DNA of 64,000 nucleotides. Origin: Angiostrongylus vasorum (Eukaryota; Nematoda; Chromadorea; Rhabditida; Metastrongylidae). The stretch lies in assembly GCA_018806985.1 (NCBI GenBank), contig JADANN010000434.1, positions 1,922,001-1,986,000 on the forward strand. The letters run 5' to 3'. The notes under the pieces were generated by a model that worked only from the letters and a program-made list of their open reading frames with translations, was not told the origin of the DNA and searched no databases. This document shows, piece by piece, positions 1 to 13,300 of this stretch. Positions within the stretch are counted from its first letter, which is position 1, and each line of letters begins with the position of its first letter. The translations under genes and the position numbers were made by a program.

Positions 1-12
1 ACAACAGTAGCG

Positions 13-43
13 GATGTTTTGGCAGCATCGCCTTCTTCAGAGC
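13..43 (-). ncRNA. Hammerhead-like core, inverted, PLE 5' end
   Basis: The reverse strand reads CTGAAGA, a GGC/GCC hairpin and AAAA-CATC. It is opposite in orientation to the core at 1588-1622, so this element has inverted terminal repeats. The GAAA has mutated to AAAA. Confidence 0.45.
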
Positions 44-189
44 CTCTTTTCCCTAAAGCGTCCTTTAGGGAGCAGGTGCCTAACGAAGCAATTGAGAAAA
101 AATTCCGCATACTTTCGGAGATGTCCTCAAAACGCTAAATCACTATTGCGATAGAGGGTTTATCTCTAACCTCAGAGCCGCACAAAAAT

Positions 190-692
190 GTGCTATGCAA
201 GAGCCTCCTGATGCAACACGAAGGAGAAATAAACATGTATGGCTTCAAGATAGAGCAGTTGATGGCACTCTTAAAAAGAATGCTTGAGCTGCTCAATCTT
301 CAGATGGTCCGGAAAGTACTGCGCTCAAATAAGAGGGTTGTCAATGGGACAACGACTGGCACCAAGCCTGGCCATTGCGTTTATGTCTAAGATGGAAGCA
401 CCGGTGATCGATCTTGAGCCGCTACTCTACTGTAGATATATAGATGACTGTTTTTGTCCTTTGCTCAACACAAGAGGAAATGGACAAATGTTTCGAGTTG
501 TTGAATGAACAGTCAGAGTATATCAAGTTCACCCGAGAGAAACCGAAAGAAAACTGGCTTCCATTCCTGAGCGTCCAAATTAGCCTGTCAGGAAATGGCT
601 ACATTACGAAGTGGTACCGAAAGCCAAGTAATAAAAACATCTTGATTCATTACCTCTCCTCTCACCCCTCTCACACAAAAGGGCGCTGGTAA
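190..692 (+). pseudogene. PLE reverse transcriptase (C-terminal palm/thumb), frameshifted
   Basis: Two overlapping frames carry successive parts of one RT. Frame one (284-508) has the segment MGQRLAPSLAIAFMSKMEAP followed by the catalytic YIDDC box. The second frame (444-692) continues with a stretch rich in E/K and ends near KWYRKPSNKN. The RT aspartates are present, but the reading frame changes between 444 and 508, and an extra G near 680 breaks the link to the downstream nuclease. The inverted copy at 33.9-36.2 kb encodes the same segments, which confirms the assignment. Confidence 0.8.
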
Positions 693-758
693 GAAACATG
701 TTTCGAACCGCAACCAACGTGTGCACGGGAAGAGAGCAGAGAGAGGGAGTCCCGGAAC

Positions 759-1391
759 TTGGCGCGGCAAATAGCCATTTCTAATGGCTACGAAACTGTG
801 GCTCGGGACAGGTGTAGAGGAAATCCTAGGCCTCCAAACGACAACTCTAGCGATAAAATGGTCCCGTTTATCCTACCCTTCATCTCAAATGATGTAAGTG
901 CACCTATAAAACGCTGCTTAAGAAGGGCGGGTCTAGAGAATTCGGTAAACGTAGTTGAAATGCCACCGAGTAATCTTAGGCGCCAACTAGTTCGTAACCG
1001 CCTATTTGACCGTCTATGTGCAACGCAAAATTGCATAGTTTGCCCTAGAGACGGTGATTGCATAAGCTCGGGTACAGTTTATCTGATCTCCTGTAAGACG
1101 TGCGGAGACGAATACATTGGCGAAACGGGCAGACCCCTCTGTGTCCGCATAAAAGAACACCTAGTCGGCAAACGTAATCCAAATACCCCACTAGACACGC
1201 ATAGGACCCAGAGACATAGCGGGGAGGACTTTGAAGTACGTGTCACGATCCTCGCGCAGGAATCGAGAACACAAGCGCGCAAAACTCTCGAGGCGTTCTG
1301 GATTAAATCCAGAAATCCGAAAATGAACCGCAGGAAAGAATGCCTCATTATCACGCGTGATATTGGGCAGTATATAAGGCTGTTATTTTGA
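759..1391 (+). CDS. GIY-YIG endonuclease domain of Penelope-like element
   Basis: An open frame of 210 residues. Residues about 85-110 contain a Cys cluster (CATQNC, CPRDGDC, SCKTC) that precedes and overlaps the GIY-YIG core. The core reads GTVYLISCKTCGDEYIGETG followed by RPLCVRIKEHL. The C-terminal motif FWIKSRNPKMNRR is also seen in the fragments at 19.2, 22.7, 22.9 and 34.1 kb. In PLEs this nuclease nicks target DNA to prime reverse transcription. The start codon is arbitrary, because in an intact element this would be fused to the RT upstream; the fusion is lost here through frameshifts between 680 and 760. Confidence 0.8.
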   Translation: MARQIAISNGYETVARDRCRGNPRPPNDNSSDKMVPFILPFISNDVSAPIKRCLRRAGLENSVNVVEMPPSNLRRQLVRNRLFDRLCATQNCIVCPRDGDCISSGTVYLISCKTCGDEYIGETGRPLCVRIKEHLVGKRNPNTPLDTHRTQRHSGEDFEVRVTILAQESRTQARKTLEAFWIKSRNPKMNRRKECLIITRDIGQYIRLLF

Positions 1392-1587
1392 TGGGAGGGG
1401 GCATATTACGCTTCCATGTGAACTCTGTGCGGTTGGTCTCCACGCGACATACTCAGTGGAAGCCTCATAGAAAGCGGTGAGTGTGCAAAGCTGTGTTCAA
1501 TGTGATTGAAATCTTGGTTCAGCGTCTTCTCTGTTTGGTTATGGAGGTGTCTGGCCGAATAGATTGCTGTCAACTTGACCTTTCCAG

Positions 1588-1622
1588 GCTCTGAGGAAGG
1601 CGAAATCCGCCGAAACGTCAGC
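1588..1622 (+). ncRNA. Hammerhead-ribozyme-like core in PLE 3' terminal repeat
   Basis: The sequence shows CTGAGGA, a GGCG/CGCC hairpin, then GAAA and CGTC. This is the CUGANGA-stem II-GAAA layout of the minimal hammerheads known from PLE terminal repeats. One extra A lies between CTGAGGA and the stem. Activity cannot be judged from sequence. Confidence 0.55.
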
Positions 1623-1741
1623 TTGTTCGTGAATAAAGAATAAAAATAACACCTCGTGTTTGCTCAACAAGAATACGAAGAATTACTTGATCAATGCCGA
1701 GGTTAATAGAAAGTCGGACGTGGGAGTATGGAAGAGAATTT

Positions 1742-2118
1742 TTTAATTTTATTTTATTTGGCCCGTCTTCACGTCTACTGTGCGGATCTCAGCATTTCTC
1801 ACATTCGATTCGTTTCCTCGAATCCATAGTCCACGAAGATCTTCCAACTTTTATGTGTGTCTTCGGTTCTTGCTTGAGGATTTCCATTTATTTCATCTTG
1901 AATGTCGTAGAATGCTGGTCGAGTAGTTCTCCTTGCAGTCCTGAGATGGCCGTGCTGAAGCGTTCCCAATTGGATTGCAGAGAGTGATTTTTTCAGACAA
2001 GTCCGGTGCCAATTTCCTGACCTCGGAGGGATGAGGGGCTTGCTGGGCCCGAAAGAGGAATCGAACTAGCACCATGCTCGTGATGATGGATTTCACTACC
2101 ACTGTGCTGTCCGTCTCC
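1742..2118 (-). mobile_element. SINE-B copy, full length
   Basis: tRNA-derived SINE. Read on the minus strand, the head at the right end has CACAGTGGTAGTG (box A region) and TAGTTCGATTCC (box B). The body has the shared central module (GGTGCCAATTTCCTGACC with CAGACAAGTCC in plus sense). The tail at 1742-1760 is AT-rich. It lies directly behind the PLE end. Confidence 0.75.
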
Positions 2119-2519
2119 TCTTGCAAGAAATTAGAGAATAAGCTCAAAGATAGTTAGATTAACAGTCACTAACAATGGGAAGAATTCGTAGATATTCTTC
2201 GCCAAAAAAGGTGCATGTAGAGCAGTGGATTGAGCTCTGATGATGGCAAGGGCACCGAAGCATTAGGTACGGTAGTGCTTTTGTAACAACTTTGTGTCAG
2301 TTGAATAAGCTAAAGAAATATAATGGTTATTCATGCCGATATTAGGTGAAAGTCGGTGTAGAAAAGGTATGATCGATATATGCCACTAATGCCTATGTCC
2401 TTTCCGTTCGATTCCACCGTTCTTTATCAGCTGTGACGTGACAGTGAATATTCATAAAAGCCACAATTTTCATGGGGCGACTGCGATAACAGTTAGCTGG
2501 AGTTCTCACAAAACAGAAA

Positions 2520-2796
2520 TAAAGCTTTCGGCGTTGATCATTCCCTGACGGATGTGTCATGCATTCGACTTCATTAAGCATTGTTTTGAGGTGATTGAAT
2601 GCATATATGGCCTTTACAATGACTTGCGGTGGCCTACCGATACCGATGTATCGAGCCAGTGCTGCTATCCTCCCAGACAAGTCTGGTACCAATTTGTGGA
2701 TACCGGAGGAATGGAACGCTTGGTGGGCTATGGGCGCCGGGATCGATTCCACGTATGTGTTGTAAGGCGCCACCGACCACTGTGCCACACGCGCCT
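2520..2796 (-). mobile_element. SINE-A copy, full length
   Basis: On the minus strand it starts GGCGCGTGTGGCACAGTGGT (tRNA box A), followed by box B GGAATCGATCCC and a body ending in the family tail. A 4-base duplication (TACCGATACCGATG) lies near 2636. Confidence 0.8.
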
Positions 2797-3049
2797 GGAG
2801 TTCTCATTAGAATAGAATTGCTACATCCCATGGTCCACAAGGATGATGGAATAGTATCCGTCTCAACGTAGTCGAATAGCTTTCGTAGTCAGAACAAGTA
2901 ATAAAGCACGTCGCTAACAGTGCGGTTGTCCCATTCGAATGTATTTGAAAATAAACAAGTGGAAATGTTGGCCTTACAACGATAGGGGGTGACAAATCAA
3001 TGAGATGAAGCACAGATGCACCTAAACAGCTGCCCTACATTCCGTGAGC

Positions 3050-3300
3050 GAAAAAAAACGAAGTGAAAAATAACAACGAGAAGTAGAGTTACACACCCAC
3101 ATAGACACACCCTTGGTTCTTCTAAATGCACACACCGGACGAACAGTCGTCAGATGGTCGGTCTGGATTGACCCGCTTCCGATAGGTCGCGCTTCTCCTC
3201 CGGAACTTATCAGCCAAATCGATAGTCGGTCGCTTTCAACTGACGGAAATCGGCATTTGTTAACTGTGCCGTCTCTTATCTAACAGCCGTCCGCCATACT
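3050..3300 (+). promoter_or_regulatory. Probable promoter and spliced-leader acceptor of the chitin-binding gene
   Basis: This unique stretch precedes the start codon at 3301. It contains GATA-type sites in reverse sense (TTATCAG at 3208-3214 and CTTATCTAAC near 3275). The acceptor-like TATCTAACAG ends at 3286 and would leave a 14-base leader before ATG, typical of nematode trans-splicing. No TATA box is evident. The regulatory role is inferred from position. Confidence 0.4.
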
Positions 3301-3413
3301 ATGGTGAACTGGTATTTGAGCTCCGGTGCTCTGCTTATCGTCACTGCTACAGGTTGGCTATCATCAAATATTTACGTGTTATATTCACGATTGCCACACA
3401 ACTATGTTATGTG

Positions 3414-3451
<38 letters not shown>

Positions 3452-4304
3452 TGGATATATATATGTATATATATGTACACATACACATAAACATATACAT
3501 ATATATACATACATATACACATATATATATGTATACATATATACATATATATACATACATATACACATGTATACATATATACATATATACATACATATAC
3601 ACATACATATGTACACATACATATATTCGTCTATTTTTTATATACTGCATAGTTCATATATGCTACGTATTATATATTTTTTATAAATTATACACTTATA
3701 GGGGCGCGTGTAGCGCACCCGGGCCCACCAAGCCCCTTGAGCCTTCCGGGATCGGTAATTTGCTACCACACTTGCCTGGAAAGATGGCAGCACTGGCTTG
3801 ATACACCGGTAGACCACCGCGAGTCATTGTAAAGGATAGAAGGATAGATTTGCATTCAATCACCTCCAACGATGCTTAATGAAGTCGAATGCATAGCGCA
3901 TCCCTCAGGGACTGAACAACGCCGAGAGGCGTTTTATCCTTTATTTATTTTACTCGACCAGTCTTCACGTCTACTGCGCTGATCCCAGCACTTCTGACAT
4001 ACGATTCGTTTCCTCGCAACCACCATCCACTGCGATCTTCAAACTTTTACGAGTGGGTTCGGCTACTGTTTGAGGATTTCCACTTCATCTTCAATGTCAT
4101 AGAATGCTGGTCGAGTCGATTCTCTCTAGAGTCCTAAGATAATCGGGTGAAGCGTTCGCAGTTGGAGTGCAAACAGTGGTTTTTTTAGCGGACAAGTCCG
4201 ATACCAATTTCCCGACCCAGAGGGAGGCTTGGTGAGCCTGCAGCGGGATCTAACCAGCACCGTGCTGGTTAAGATCGACATCACTACTACTGTGCAATCC
4301 ACCG

Positions 4305-4354
<50 letters not shown>

Positions 4355-7300
4355 CCTATATACACATATGAAAGTAGAAAACGTACTATTTATTACTAAT
4401 GATGAACCGCCGACGAGACTTACGTTAACTTCAACAACTATTCCGCAAATGCGGCCTTATTTTGTTACCGCGACTAGTTTCAAAACAATTGCTCAGTCAG
4501 TCGTGAAAGCACTGGTCGTTTGCTTTTTCATACTATGTGGATTGAGGATTCTAAGCACCCTATAGAACCCAGTCCTGATTTCAAGTACTTTGTACTGCGT
4601 AATTCTTACAGGTAAGTGTTGTACTCAGGTTTTCTCGCTTTCATATGTTGTTTTGTATTGAGCTCGATTGAACTTCGCTAACTCGACCATCGATTCTACA
4701 GGTGTAGTTGTTTTTCTGCGTTCAGAATTAGTCACCGATCAGTATATTTCGCTCTATCTTATCATCGTTTCTACAGTCTATCAGACGGAGAATCATGAAA
4801 GTTTTGATGAGATTTCGCTTCCCGGATGGAAAGGATCCCGAAACACAAAGAGCGAATCGTTTTCTGAGAGTTTTCCTCTTCATTATTATGTTATATGGAC
4901 TGAAACTTTTAGTTAACTCGGTAAAAAGTACTACAGTACTCATCTCTTAGTATTTGTTGAAGAACGGGAAAGAAACCAGGTGTTCATCGAGTACTACGGT
5001 AGTCTTTCATGTCGTTTCTTGTTAAACATGGTTTAAATATGTTTGCATCTGAATAGAATCGTTCTGTTACCCAAGTTTTTTCTTCTGATTTCACCGTCCA
5101 CGTTCGAATCCAACCTAAAGGTCCAACATTTTCTGGATTTTCACGAGCGGTCGTGCGCTCGCCCAAAATTCCGTCGAGTGTGATGGCATGACACGTGATG
5201 GGGACGACCACTACCGAGGGAGGCCTCATTATCGATTCTATCGGCAAACATCCGAGAGTCAGGCGATCGATTAACGTTCCATTCATTTTTTTCCACATGT
5301 GGCTAGTTTTTCTAGGTTCCTCTTTGTTTCAGACTTTCTCCATCATAATAACCTTAAGTTAAGTCAAATACTCCCATTTAAACCATAAATGCTTTTGAGA
5401 TCCTTCTTTCCAGTACTTTAAGCATTTTTTGAATGTTTTGACTTTCCGACGTTTCCAAACTTGCTACGGTTTTCATAAATTGATCTTAGCTGAACCCTGT
5501 CTGTCCACAGTTTTGTAAGTTAGATGTAGATGTTGAATATTCCATCGGGCGTGTGTAGAGCAGTGGTTGGAGGCGCCCTGCAGTACACATTGGTTCGATC
5601 CATGCGCCACAGGTTCACCAAGCACTCCGTCCTTCCGGGGTCGGCGAATTGGTACCGGACTTGTCTGGGAAGATAGCAGCATTGACTCAATACATCGGTA
5701 GGCCACCACGAATCATTGTAAGAGCTAGATGTGAATTCACTCACCTCCAACGATACTTATTGAAGTTGAATACATAGCGCATCCCTCAGGGATTGATGAA
5801 CGCCGGGAGCTTTATCCTTTTTTTTTAATATTCGATCAATATACGCTGGATGAATGTAGGTTCTGCAACTTATATTACGTTGTCTGAGGTTTGAACTTTA
5901 GTCGGAAATTGTTCGTTTCTGTTCGGAAATTTCGAATTAATCTAGCAGAAAGATACCAGAATTTGTATGATTAAATTGGTTATACTTTCCTCCTGCATAC
6001 TTTCATTTTACTAAAATTAGAGCGATGACAGATAAGTACTGATAAGTGCTGATAAGTACTGAATGGTAATCAGTTGCTTTACAGTGTCCCTGGCAATGAC
6101 GTCGGTTTCTCTTCATGGCGTAACTGATACTTTGTTACCGCAATACGAAAAGGTAGGTTTTCTACTATCGTTTTTTTTACTATCTACTATTTACTCCACA
6201 GTTCTCTGGCATTTCTGAAGAGAAGGCTCATAAACATTATGCTGGTTACTGTACGAACCATTCCTTTATAAAAAGTAGTATTATTCATCTGTTTATTAGG
6301 TTGGAAAGTAGCATGGTGTTGTGAGAGTTACTCGTTTGTCATGGTGAAAAAAAACAGTGATGTTCTGTTGACGTTTCCGCTTTTCGTGCCCATGAAATAC
6401 TTGTAATGATTTGCTAGAAGAGTATTGATTTGTTAGAGGGTTCACAAATTTCTTTTTAATCCTTTTATTAAGAGTGTAGTAGGTTCGGATTGGATTTTGT
6501 GTTATCAGTAATGGTCCCATTGGTACTGTGTATAACTGTGTGCCTTGCAGTACGCTTCAGCACTTGAAACAGCTGCGGCCGCCTTCAGGGAAGTAGAAGT
6601 TGTTTTCAACGATACCACTTTCATCGAGAAGGTCGGGTGGAAGGTAGACGAGGAGAACGATGAAGGCGATGTGGTCTATGCAAAGTACACGCCAAAGGGC
6701 AAAATGGTCTCCATCTCGGTTTGTGATGTGTTTAGTTTTTTTTCCGTTTCTTTTTTTCCTTTTCTTTTTTCGTATGTATTAGTTTAACGGCTTTTGTAGC
6801 TTAGTTAGAATATGGAAGTGGTTTCTCAGACCAATTTTCGGTCTTAGGCCTTGTCATTTCTAAAAGTTAAAGGTCGTTTTTTTTACTACTTAAGGAATTA
6901 GGGTGTCGTGGCTTTCTGTAGATATTGCTTTGAAATAGTCAAGAAATTACCTTCGTTTGTACGAAAGAACTTGCACAGCGATTACTTCATTGAGTTTCTG
7001 TCTTCATCTTCTGTGCCACAGATTTTTTTAAATAGATTCTAGGTGATTCGTAGCAATTTTTAGACCGAACTGCCTCTTGATGTCGAGTCAGTGATGAATG
7101 AGACATGGACGGGTGTAGAAGGACTACCAAAATGGAATCCAAACATTAATTTCGCCAAAACCATTGCATCTCCCACCTCTCATTTCGATATTGTTACAGT
7201 AAGTCGAGATTTTTACGCTTTTGAAGTGTCCAAAGAATCTTATTTTATGTGAAGAGCTTTCGAAAGTTCTTTAGTTTTATTTAAATCTTCTCCTGGTTTT

Positions 7301-10300
7301 CGTTTCAGAGTCTTTTCTTTTCATGGCGGGTGATTCTCTTTGTTTATTTATTTTTAGTTTCATCTACCTTAACCAAATGTGGCAGTGGCGTGTGGCGCAG
7401 TGGTCAGAGGCGCTCTGTAACACACATGAGATCGATCTCGGTGCCCCAGGCTCACCAAGCCTTCTATCCATTCGGCGTGGGCAAATTTGTACCAGACTTG
7501 GCTGGGAGGATAGCAGCACTGGCCCTATACATCGATAGGCCACCGCGAGTTATTGTAAAGGCCAGATATGTGATATTCAATCGCCCCTAACAATGATGAA
7601 TGAGGTCGAATGTATGGCGCATCTCTCAGGGATTGATCAACACCGAGAGCTTTATCTTTTATCCTTTTACCTTAACTACGTAATTTTTCTTGCATAAGAA
7701 TAGTTACTGTTGCTTATTTCAGCACTTTTGAGTTTTAGTATGGAAACAATGATGTGTTGATCGTGAGCGGGAGGGACTTCATTTCTGCACGAATCTATCG
7801 GAAGACGCCATTAGGATATATTCTTGCATCGCGCAGTGTGAAAGTGAAAGAGTATCCTGAACAGAAAGGTAGAGTGCGGTAAGTGTTTACATAGTTGTGG
7901 AGTCGGTATTGAGTGGTGAGGAATTGCCTCTCAAGAAACTCAATAACAACCCTGAATGTTTCTGCACTTTAACGTTTTTTGTATTTTGCCTCTTCTAGGG
8001 GCAGAAAATGGTTAAGAAGAAAACTTGAGTTTGTCAGATTGCGCTTTTGTAGAGTATACACATTTCCTAATGGATTTTTGAATTTAGTAATACGTCTTCA
8101 CTGCTTCGTGAGCGGAGCCTCCCAAGCATTCACCCTAATTCGATAATGCTTCAGTGTTCTTCTACTTGAAAATGTTTTCAGCGTGTATCTTTGCTGAATG
8201 TTAGGCGATCATATCCGTTTAGCATTGTAAGGGTGTAGCTTCAAATTAGTGTGCATGAGTAAACTTTAAAGGGTATTGGTGATGATGTGCACGTTGCAGG
8301 CGGAGACGGTTTGTTAGTCTGAATTTCCGTGGATGAAGCATTACTTACTGAAATCCATGTGACTGCATTCCATTTTGGGAGAAATGAGTTGTTTATGTGA
8401 GTCAGAAGTTGTTCTTTCTGTTAGTCACAACAAAAAAAATCTGCACTTTGAGGTGATGGTGCTCTCCCCTAGTTTTTTTCCCAACGTTTTTGATGACACA
8501 TGCTGAATTGACATAGTAGAACAACTGGTAGCAAATGCTTCGTATTTTTGTCAAACATGTCCTACACTGGAATGACATAACTTCTAAAACTTGTTGAGTT
8601 AACAACTGTTTGCCCGGAGTTCAGTTAATGATTGGACTGTAATCCATTGTTTTCCAAAAACTCTATGCCTTGCATAAAATTTGTTTTATCTCTTCGATAC
8701 TACTTATTTAGTTGGATACTTGGACGGCCCATCCACACTGATTTTGAGGGTCCCAGCATAATCTTCATTTTTGGGAGTTTACCTGGTTTAGCTGTTGTTT
8801 CCCTGGAGTCCCGAGGTCAGCCTAGCCAAAATCTGCAGCAGAGGGAGATTTGTAACCATGCGACTAGTTTTATGCCAGGATATACCAGGACAATAGTAGA
8901 TGCTGGTATTGGTTTACTCTTAGCTAGACTTCCTGGTGGAAAAGCCGGTCTCCTTTTCGGCTTGGGAGACCCTGCAGGGGAGGGATGCATCCTCTGCTGT
9001 ACACCGCAGCCCGACACACAGGAACACTTACCGGCTACTAGGACGCGATAAACTGTTGGAAGGCTCATCGATGTTACAGTAATTCTGTCTGGGATGGTGC
9101 AAGGAGTCGTTGTCATCAGGTCCGTCTTTGTTTCAGTTCTGGCCTGTCGTTACAATTCATCATCTTATCCTAGTGGGAGTTCGTTTTTGAATGTCGTGCT
9201 GCATTGTATCCGGAACAAACAAGAACAAGGGCTCTTCTATCCGGAAAAGCCACTCAAATTGAAAACATGACTGACATTTTCATGCAGGAGACTTAACGAG
9301 AGGAAACCAACCCTGGAATCACTGCTGGTTTGGTAGAAACCACTTATAATGTGGCGAAATTTCTTCCGAACAAAATAGTCTGACAATAACCTATGGTGAA
9401 GATCTTGCCAAAGTACAAAAGAAACAAGTTCAATCAGCAGTACGCCGCACTCAATACCGTGGAACGCCACGAAGAATTTCTTTTCACGTGCGACATCAGG
9501 ACGTTGTTCTGACGACCGTATTCACACTGTCTTATATTTCACAGACCAAACAAAGTTCTGCATAATCACCGAAAAGAAGGCCACTGCAAGAAGTTCAACA
9601 TGTGCGGGTTAAACGGCGCCCTCTTATCAGTCGTAAAGAGACGGAATTTTATTTTTAAAAAAACCCCACGAATTTTGTCACCTGTCACGAAAGTTCATGG
9701 GAAAAGAAATTCTCGTACAGTACACCTGTGCACTGCCTTTGATGACTCATTCTACTTCCCATTATTCTTGTTGGCCATCTTTCGTCTTTAACTTTCAAGC
9801 CAATAGGGGATCATTATCATTGCCTCGACGTGTGGAACCAATAAGATTTAATCAGTTACGTTTAATGATAGGTCGAATAACATACTCATTCTGCTGAAAT
9901 TCCTAAGTTATACCTATAAGACTACAACCTCAGCATATGAAGGGCTACCAATAAAATTGAAACAGGAGGTCAGTATGGTGGTGGGAACTGTCTTGATGAA
10001 CTGCTGTCCACAGCACGTCCCTTCCATGTTAATTCTTTTTTGAGAAGGAAAATTGCTATTGTACATGGGAATCACGTAGGTGTCATGATTCATGCGGAAA
10101 TCGATCTTGTGCTCCAAACATGGTGCTGCTCTCCGTGACACGTTTATCGTGCCATCATTCGATACTGCCATTCTTTGTCTCTTTGACAACATCCAGAATC
10201 TCACGCTCCACTTCAGCGTTTGGACGATGTCTTCTGAAATATGTTCGCTTTATAAAACATCAATTTTGACCTCATGGTTGAGATTTTGAGCAGATTTCTT

Positions 10301-13300
10301 CTTGATGTCTAGGAATATGCACTTAAAGCGAAGATTGGATGTACCGATCGTATGTTGAATCTCAACGACGATATAAGCGAAGCTCATTCACAAGATTGCG
10401 GATGTATGGGTGACCACGTCACCCACTTTTGTTCGCCGCGGTGAACAATTGATGAATCACACAACGGTAATCGAAAACGTGCTCTATTTGGCCTATGACA
10501 CGAATACTATCGCAAAGGAAGAAGCAAATGGAAAATATGCTGAATTCTGCTCTGCTCCTGAAGAGGGTGTTCGAGCTATCCAACTGTTTCAGCCCTTGTG
10601 CCCATAAAGGCTTGAAGGTCCATTTCTTTGTTGAGGGTTCGAAATATGTTGGCCAATTTCGATAAGTATTTTTTGGAGCATACTTGCTGTTTGACGAATC
10701 GGAAAATATGTGGTTCATGGTAAATTGGTTTTCTAAGAGGAATGCATATGAGACTTCTACGCCTGCAAGATTGTTAACGTTTATGCTTTCTCCTTTAGTG
10801 CCGAGCTGATATTAGCTGGAGCGCGATTTACGCCGCATCCAACGAAAAGAGGTGTTACACTGACCGATGTGGTGATGCAGGTCGACCTCAAAGGACACAT
10901 TCCTAAATTCATAGTGAATAGGGTTATGGGCAAAATCATGCTTATGGATACCGAGGAGAACCGGCGTCATTTTCAGGATTTAAAAGATGCGCGTAGTCGC
11001 CTTATCAGTTAGTGTCACGCCTTGATTGTTCATACTGTTCTTTGTACAGAAATGAAGTCGTTGAAAAAAGAAATAACTATGTCTTTGTTTTCTTACTCTG
11101 CTTTTTTTCCAAAGCTATTTTTTCTCTTTTCCTCCTAGATTTGCCTAAAACTTAACACTTTTTGCAATGTCAGGTTTGGATAGTATTACGACGATACTGC
11201 CAGCGGCAATATGTGACTCCCCTCCCAACGGTTTAACGCCTTATCGTGGCTAGGAGTTGTTCCTGGGTGTCGGGCTGCTAGGTACAGCAGGGGATTGTTT
11301 TCACCGGCATCTTCCAAGTTGAGAAGGGGTTCGGCGTTTCCATCAGAAAGTCCAGCCAGTAACAGGATCCACCATTATCCTGGTCTGAAGCTAGTCGCAT
11401 GGTAGTAAATCTCCCTCTCGTCCACAAAGGCCGGCGACTGCCTGTGGTGGTCAAGATCTGGGGCAGATTTTTGGCCAGGCTGATCTCGGGACACCAGGGA
11501 ACCACAATGGTTAGATGAGCAGAACTCCGAAAAAACGGAAATTATGCTGAGGCCCGCACAACCAGTGATGACGGACCATCCAAGTGTTCAAGTAGTAACT
11601 TCATTTTTGATGCAAATATCATATGGAAAGAAATCTAGTATTCACCCGGGTCACTACAGCAAAATCGCGCTATCATAAGCTTGTTGCGGTATTCGAAGCA
11701 GTCTAACACCTAGATAATGTCTGATTTGTGATGCTAAGTTTTTCTTTAAAGTTCCCTATTTTATTAATTTGTTCAGAAATGAATGGCGGATATCTACTAT
11801 TTTTAAATTGGCATTACTCAGCTCCGAATGAACATTGTATTAATTTGGGGAGAAGTCATTAGGGTGAAGTCATCGGAATCTCCATATTTTAGCCAGCGAG
11901 GGCCACTTTATCGATAACATTTTTTTTAAAACTGCATTCTAGAGGCGATGAAGTCTTTAAAGGCAGTTTTGGCGTTGCTTTTGTTTCTGAAGCATTTCCG
12001 ATACAGTAAGCTTATGAGATTCTTGAAGGAGTGCTAATGGTTAGGCGAGAGGAATGGCGAGAATGATGGACGAGGTAGAGCTTCGTAGCCTGGCTTGCTA
12101 GACTCCTGGAGTGTCGCAGTTGCCGCGACAGAGAATTCCATTTCGTATGAAATCCATTTGTCCACCTTCTTCGATTTTCTTTTTTTTCTGTGCGTGCGCC
12201 GAAACTTGGATTGACAGAACACTGGACGAAGGACAGCCATGTGAGCAAGCAGGGTTTCGAAAAGGATTTACTATGATGGACCACATCCACACGGTAACAA
12301 GGCTCATTGAAGTATCGGGAGAGTACAAAAGACCGCTCTGTCTCACCTTCATCGATTTACAAAAGGCCTTTGATTCAGTCGAGATAGAAGCAGTCTTGGA
12401 AGCCCTGGGTAGTCAAGGAGTCCCTACTCAGTACGTAGAGATTCTTCGTGAGCTGTACAAAAATTTCACAACCAGTGTATCACCATTCTGCGACGATATT
12501 ATCATTGACCTTAAAAGAGCAGTTAGGTAAGGTGATACCATCTCGCCAAAATTATTTATCGCTGCCCTCCAGAACGTCATCCGAACATTGGAATGGGATA
12601 ATATGGGAGTGAAAATCGATGGTCGGCAGTTGCACCATCTTCGCTTTGCTGATGACATCGTCCTTATAACACCAAACATTAGCCAAGCGGAACGTATGCT
12701 TACCGACTTTGATAAAGCCTGTGGAAAGATTGGTCTTCAAGTAAATCTCACAAAAACGATGTTCATGAAGAACGGATTGGTTTCGCATGCCCCATTCATG
12801 CTCAATGGAACGAATATCTCCGAATGCTCCAGTTATATCTATCTAGGTCGGGAAATCATCATGATGAACGACCTAGCTTCAGAGCTGAGCAGGAAACGAG
12901 CGGAATGGGGAGTTTTCAAGAGCATCGAGGATGTAGTGAAAAGGACAAAGAACACCCTACTTCGTGCCCACCATTTCGACTCAACGGTGCTTCCTGCCCT
13001 AACGTATGCGTCAGAAACCTGGTCGCTGCGTAAGCGGTATGAAAGGTCACATGGCGTTATCGAACGCGCAGTCGAAAGGGCGATGCTAGGAGTATCCCGT
13101 TCCACACAAGTAAGGGAAGGGATCCGAAGCTTCGATCTGCGTCCACGATCAAAAGTCAAAGATGCCGTTCTGTACGCCAAACAATCGAAGATAAGGTGGG
13201 CCGGACACGTAAGGCGTATGAATGACAACTGATGTACAAGAGCCGTTAATGACTGGATTCCTCGGGATGTCAAACGTGCTGCAGGAAGACCACCGACCCG

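Larger units (their letters stand above)
1..1725 (+). mobile_element. Penelope-like retroelement, 5' part cut by window edge
   Basis: The order is an inverted terminal motif at 13-43, reverse-transcriptase remnants (190-692), a GIY-YIG endonuclease ORF (759-1391) and a 3' terminal region (about 1392-1725). That terminal region holds a hammerhead-like core and ends in the sequence shared with other copies in the window (around 1690-1715). A telomerase-like RT followed by a GIY-YIG nuclease is the defining layout of Penelope-like elements. The RT is broken by frameshifts, so this copy cannot be autonomous. The 5' end and any target duplication are not confirmed. Confidence 0.85.

Noticed and set aside
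3354..3801. Several long ORFs of Tyr/Ile/His on both strands
   Set aside because: They are translations of the AT/TATACA microsatellite.
8632..9051. 139-codon plus ORF
   Set aside because: It lies mostly in repeat D copy 1; the other three repeat D copies do not keep the frame.
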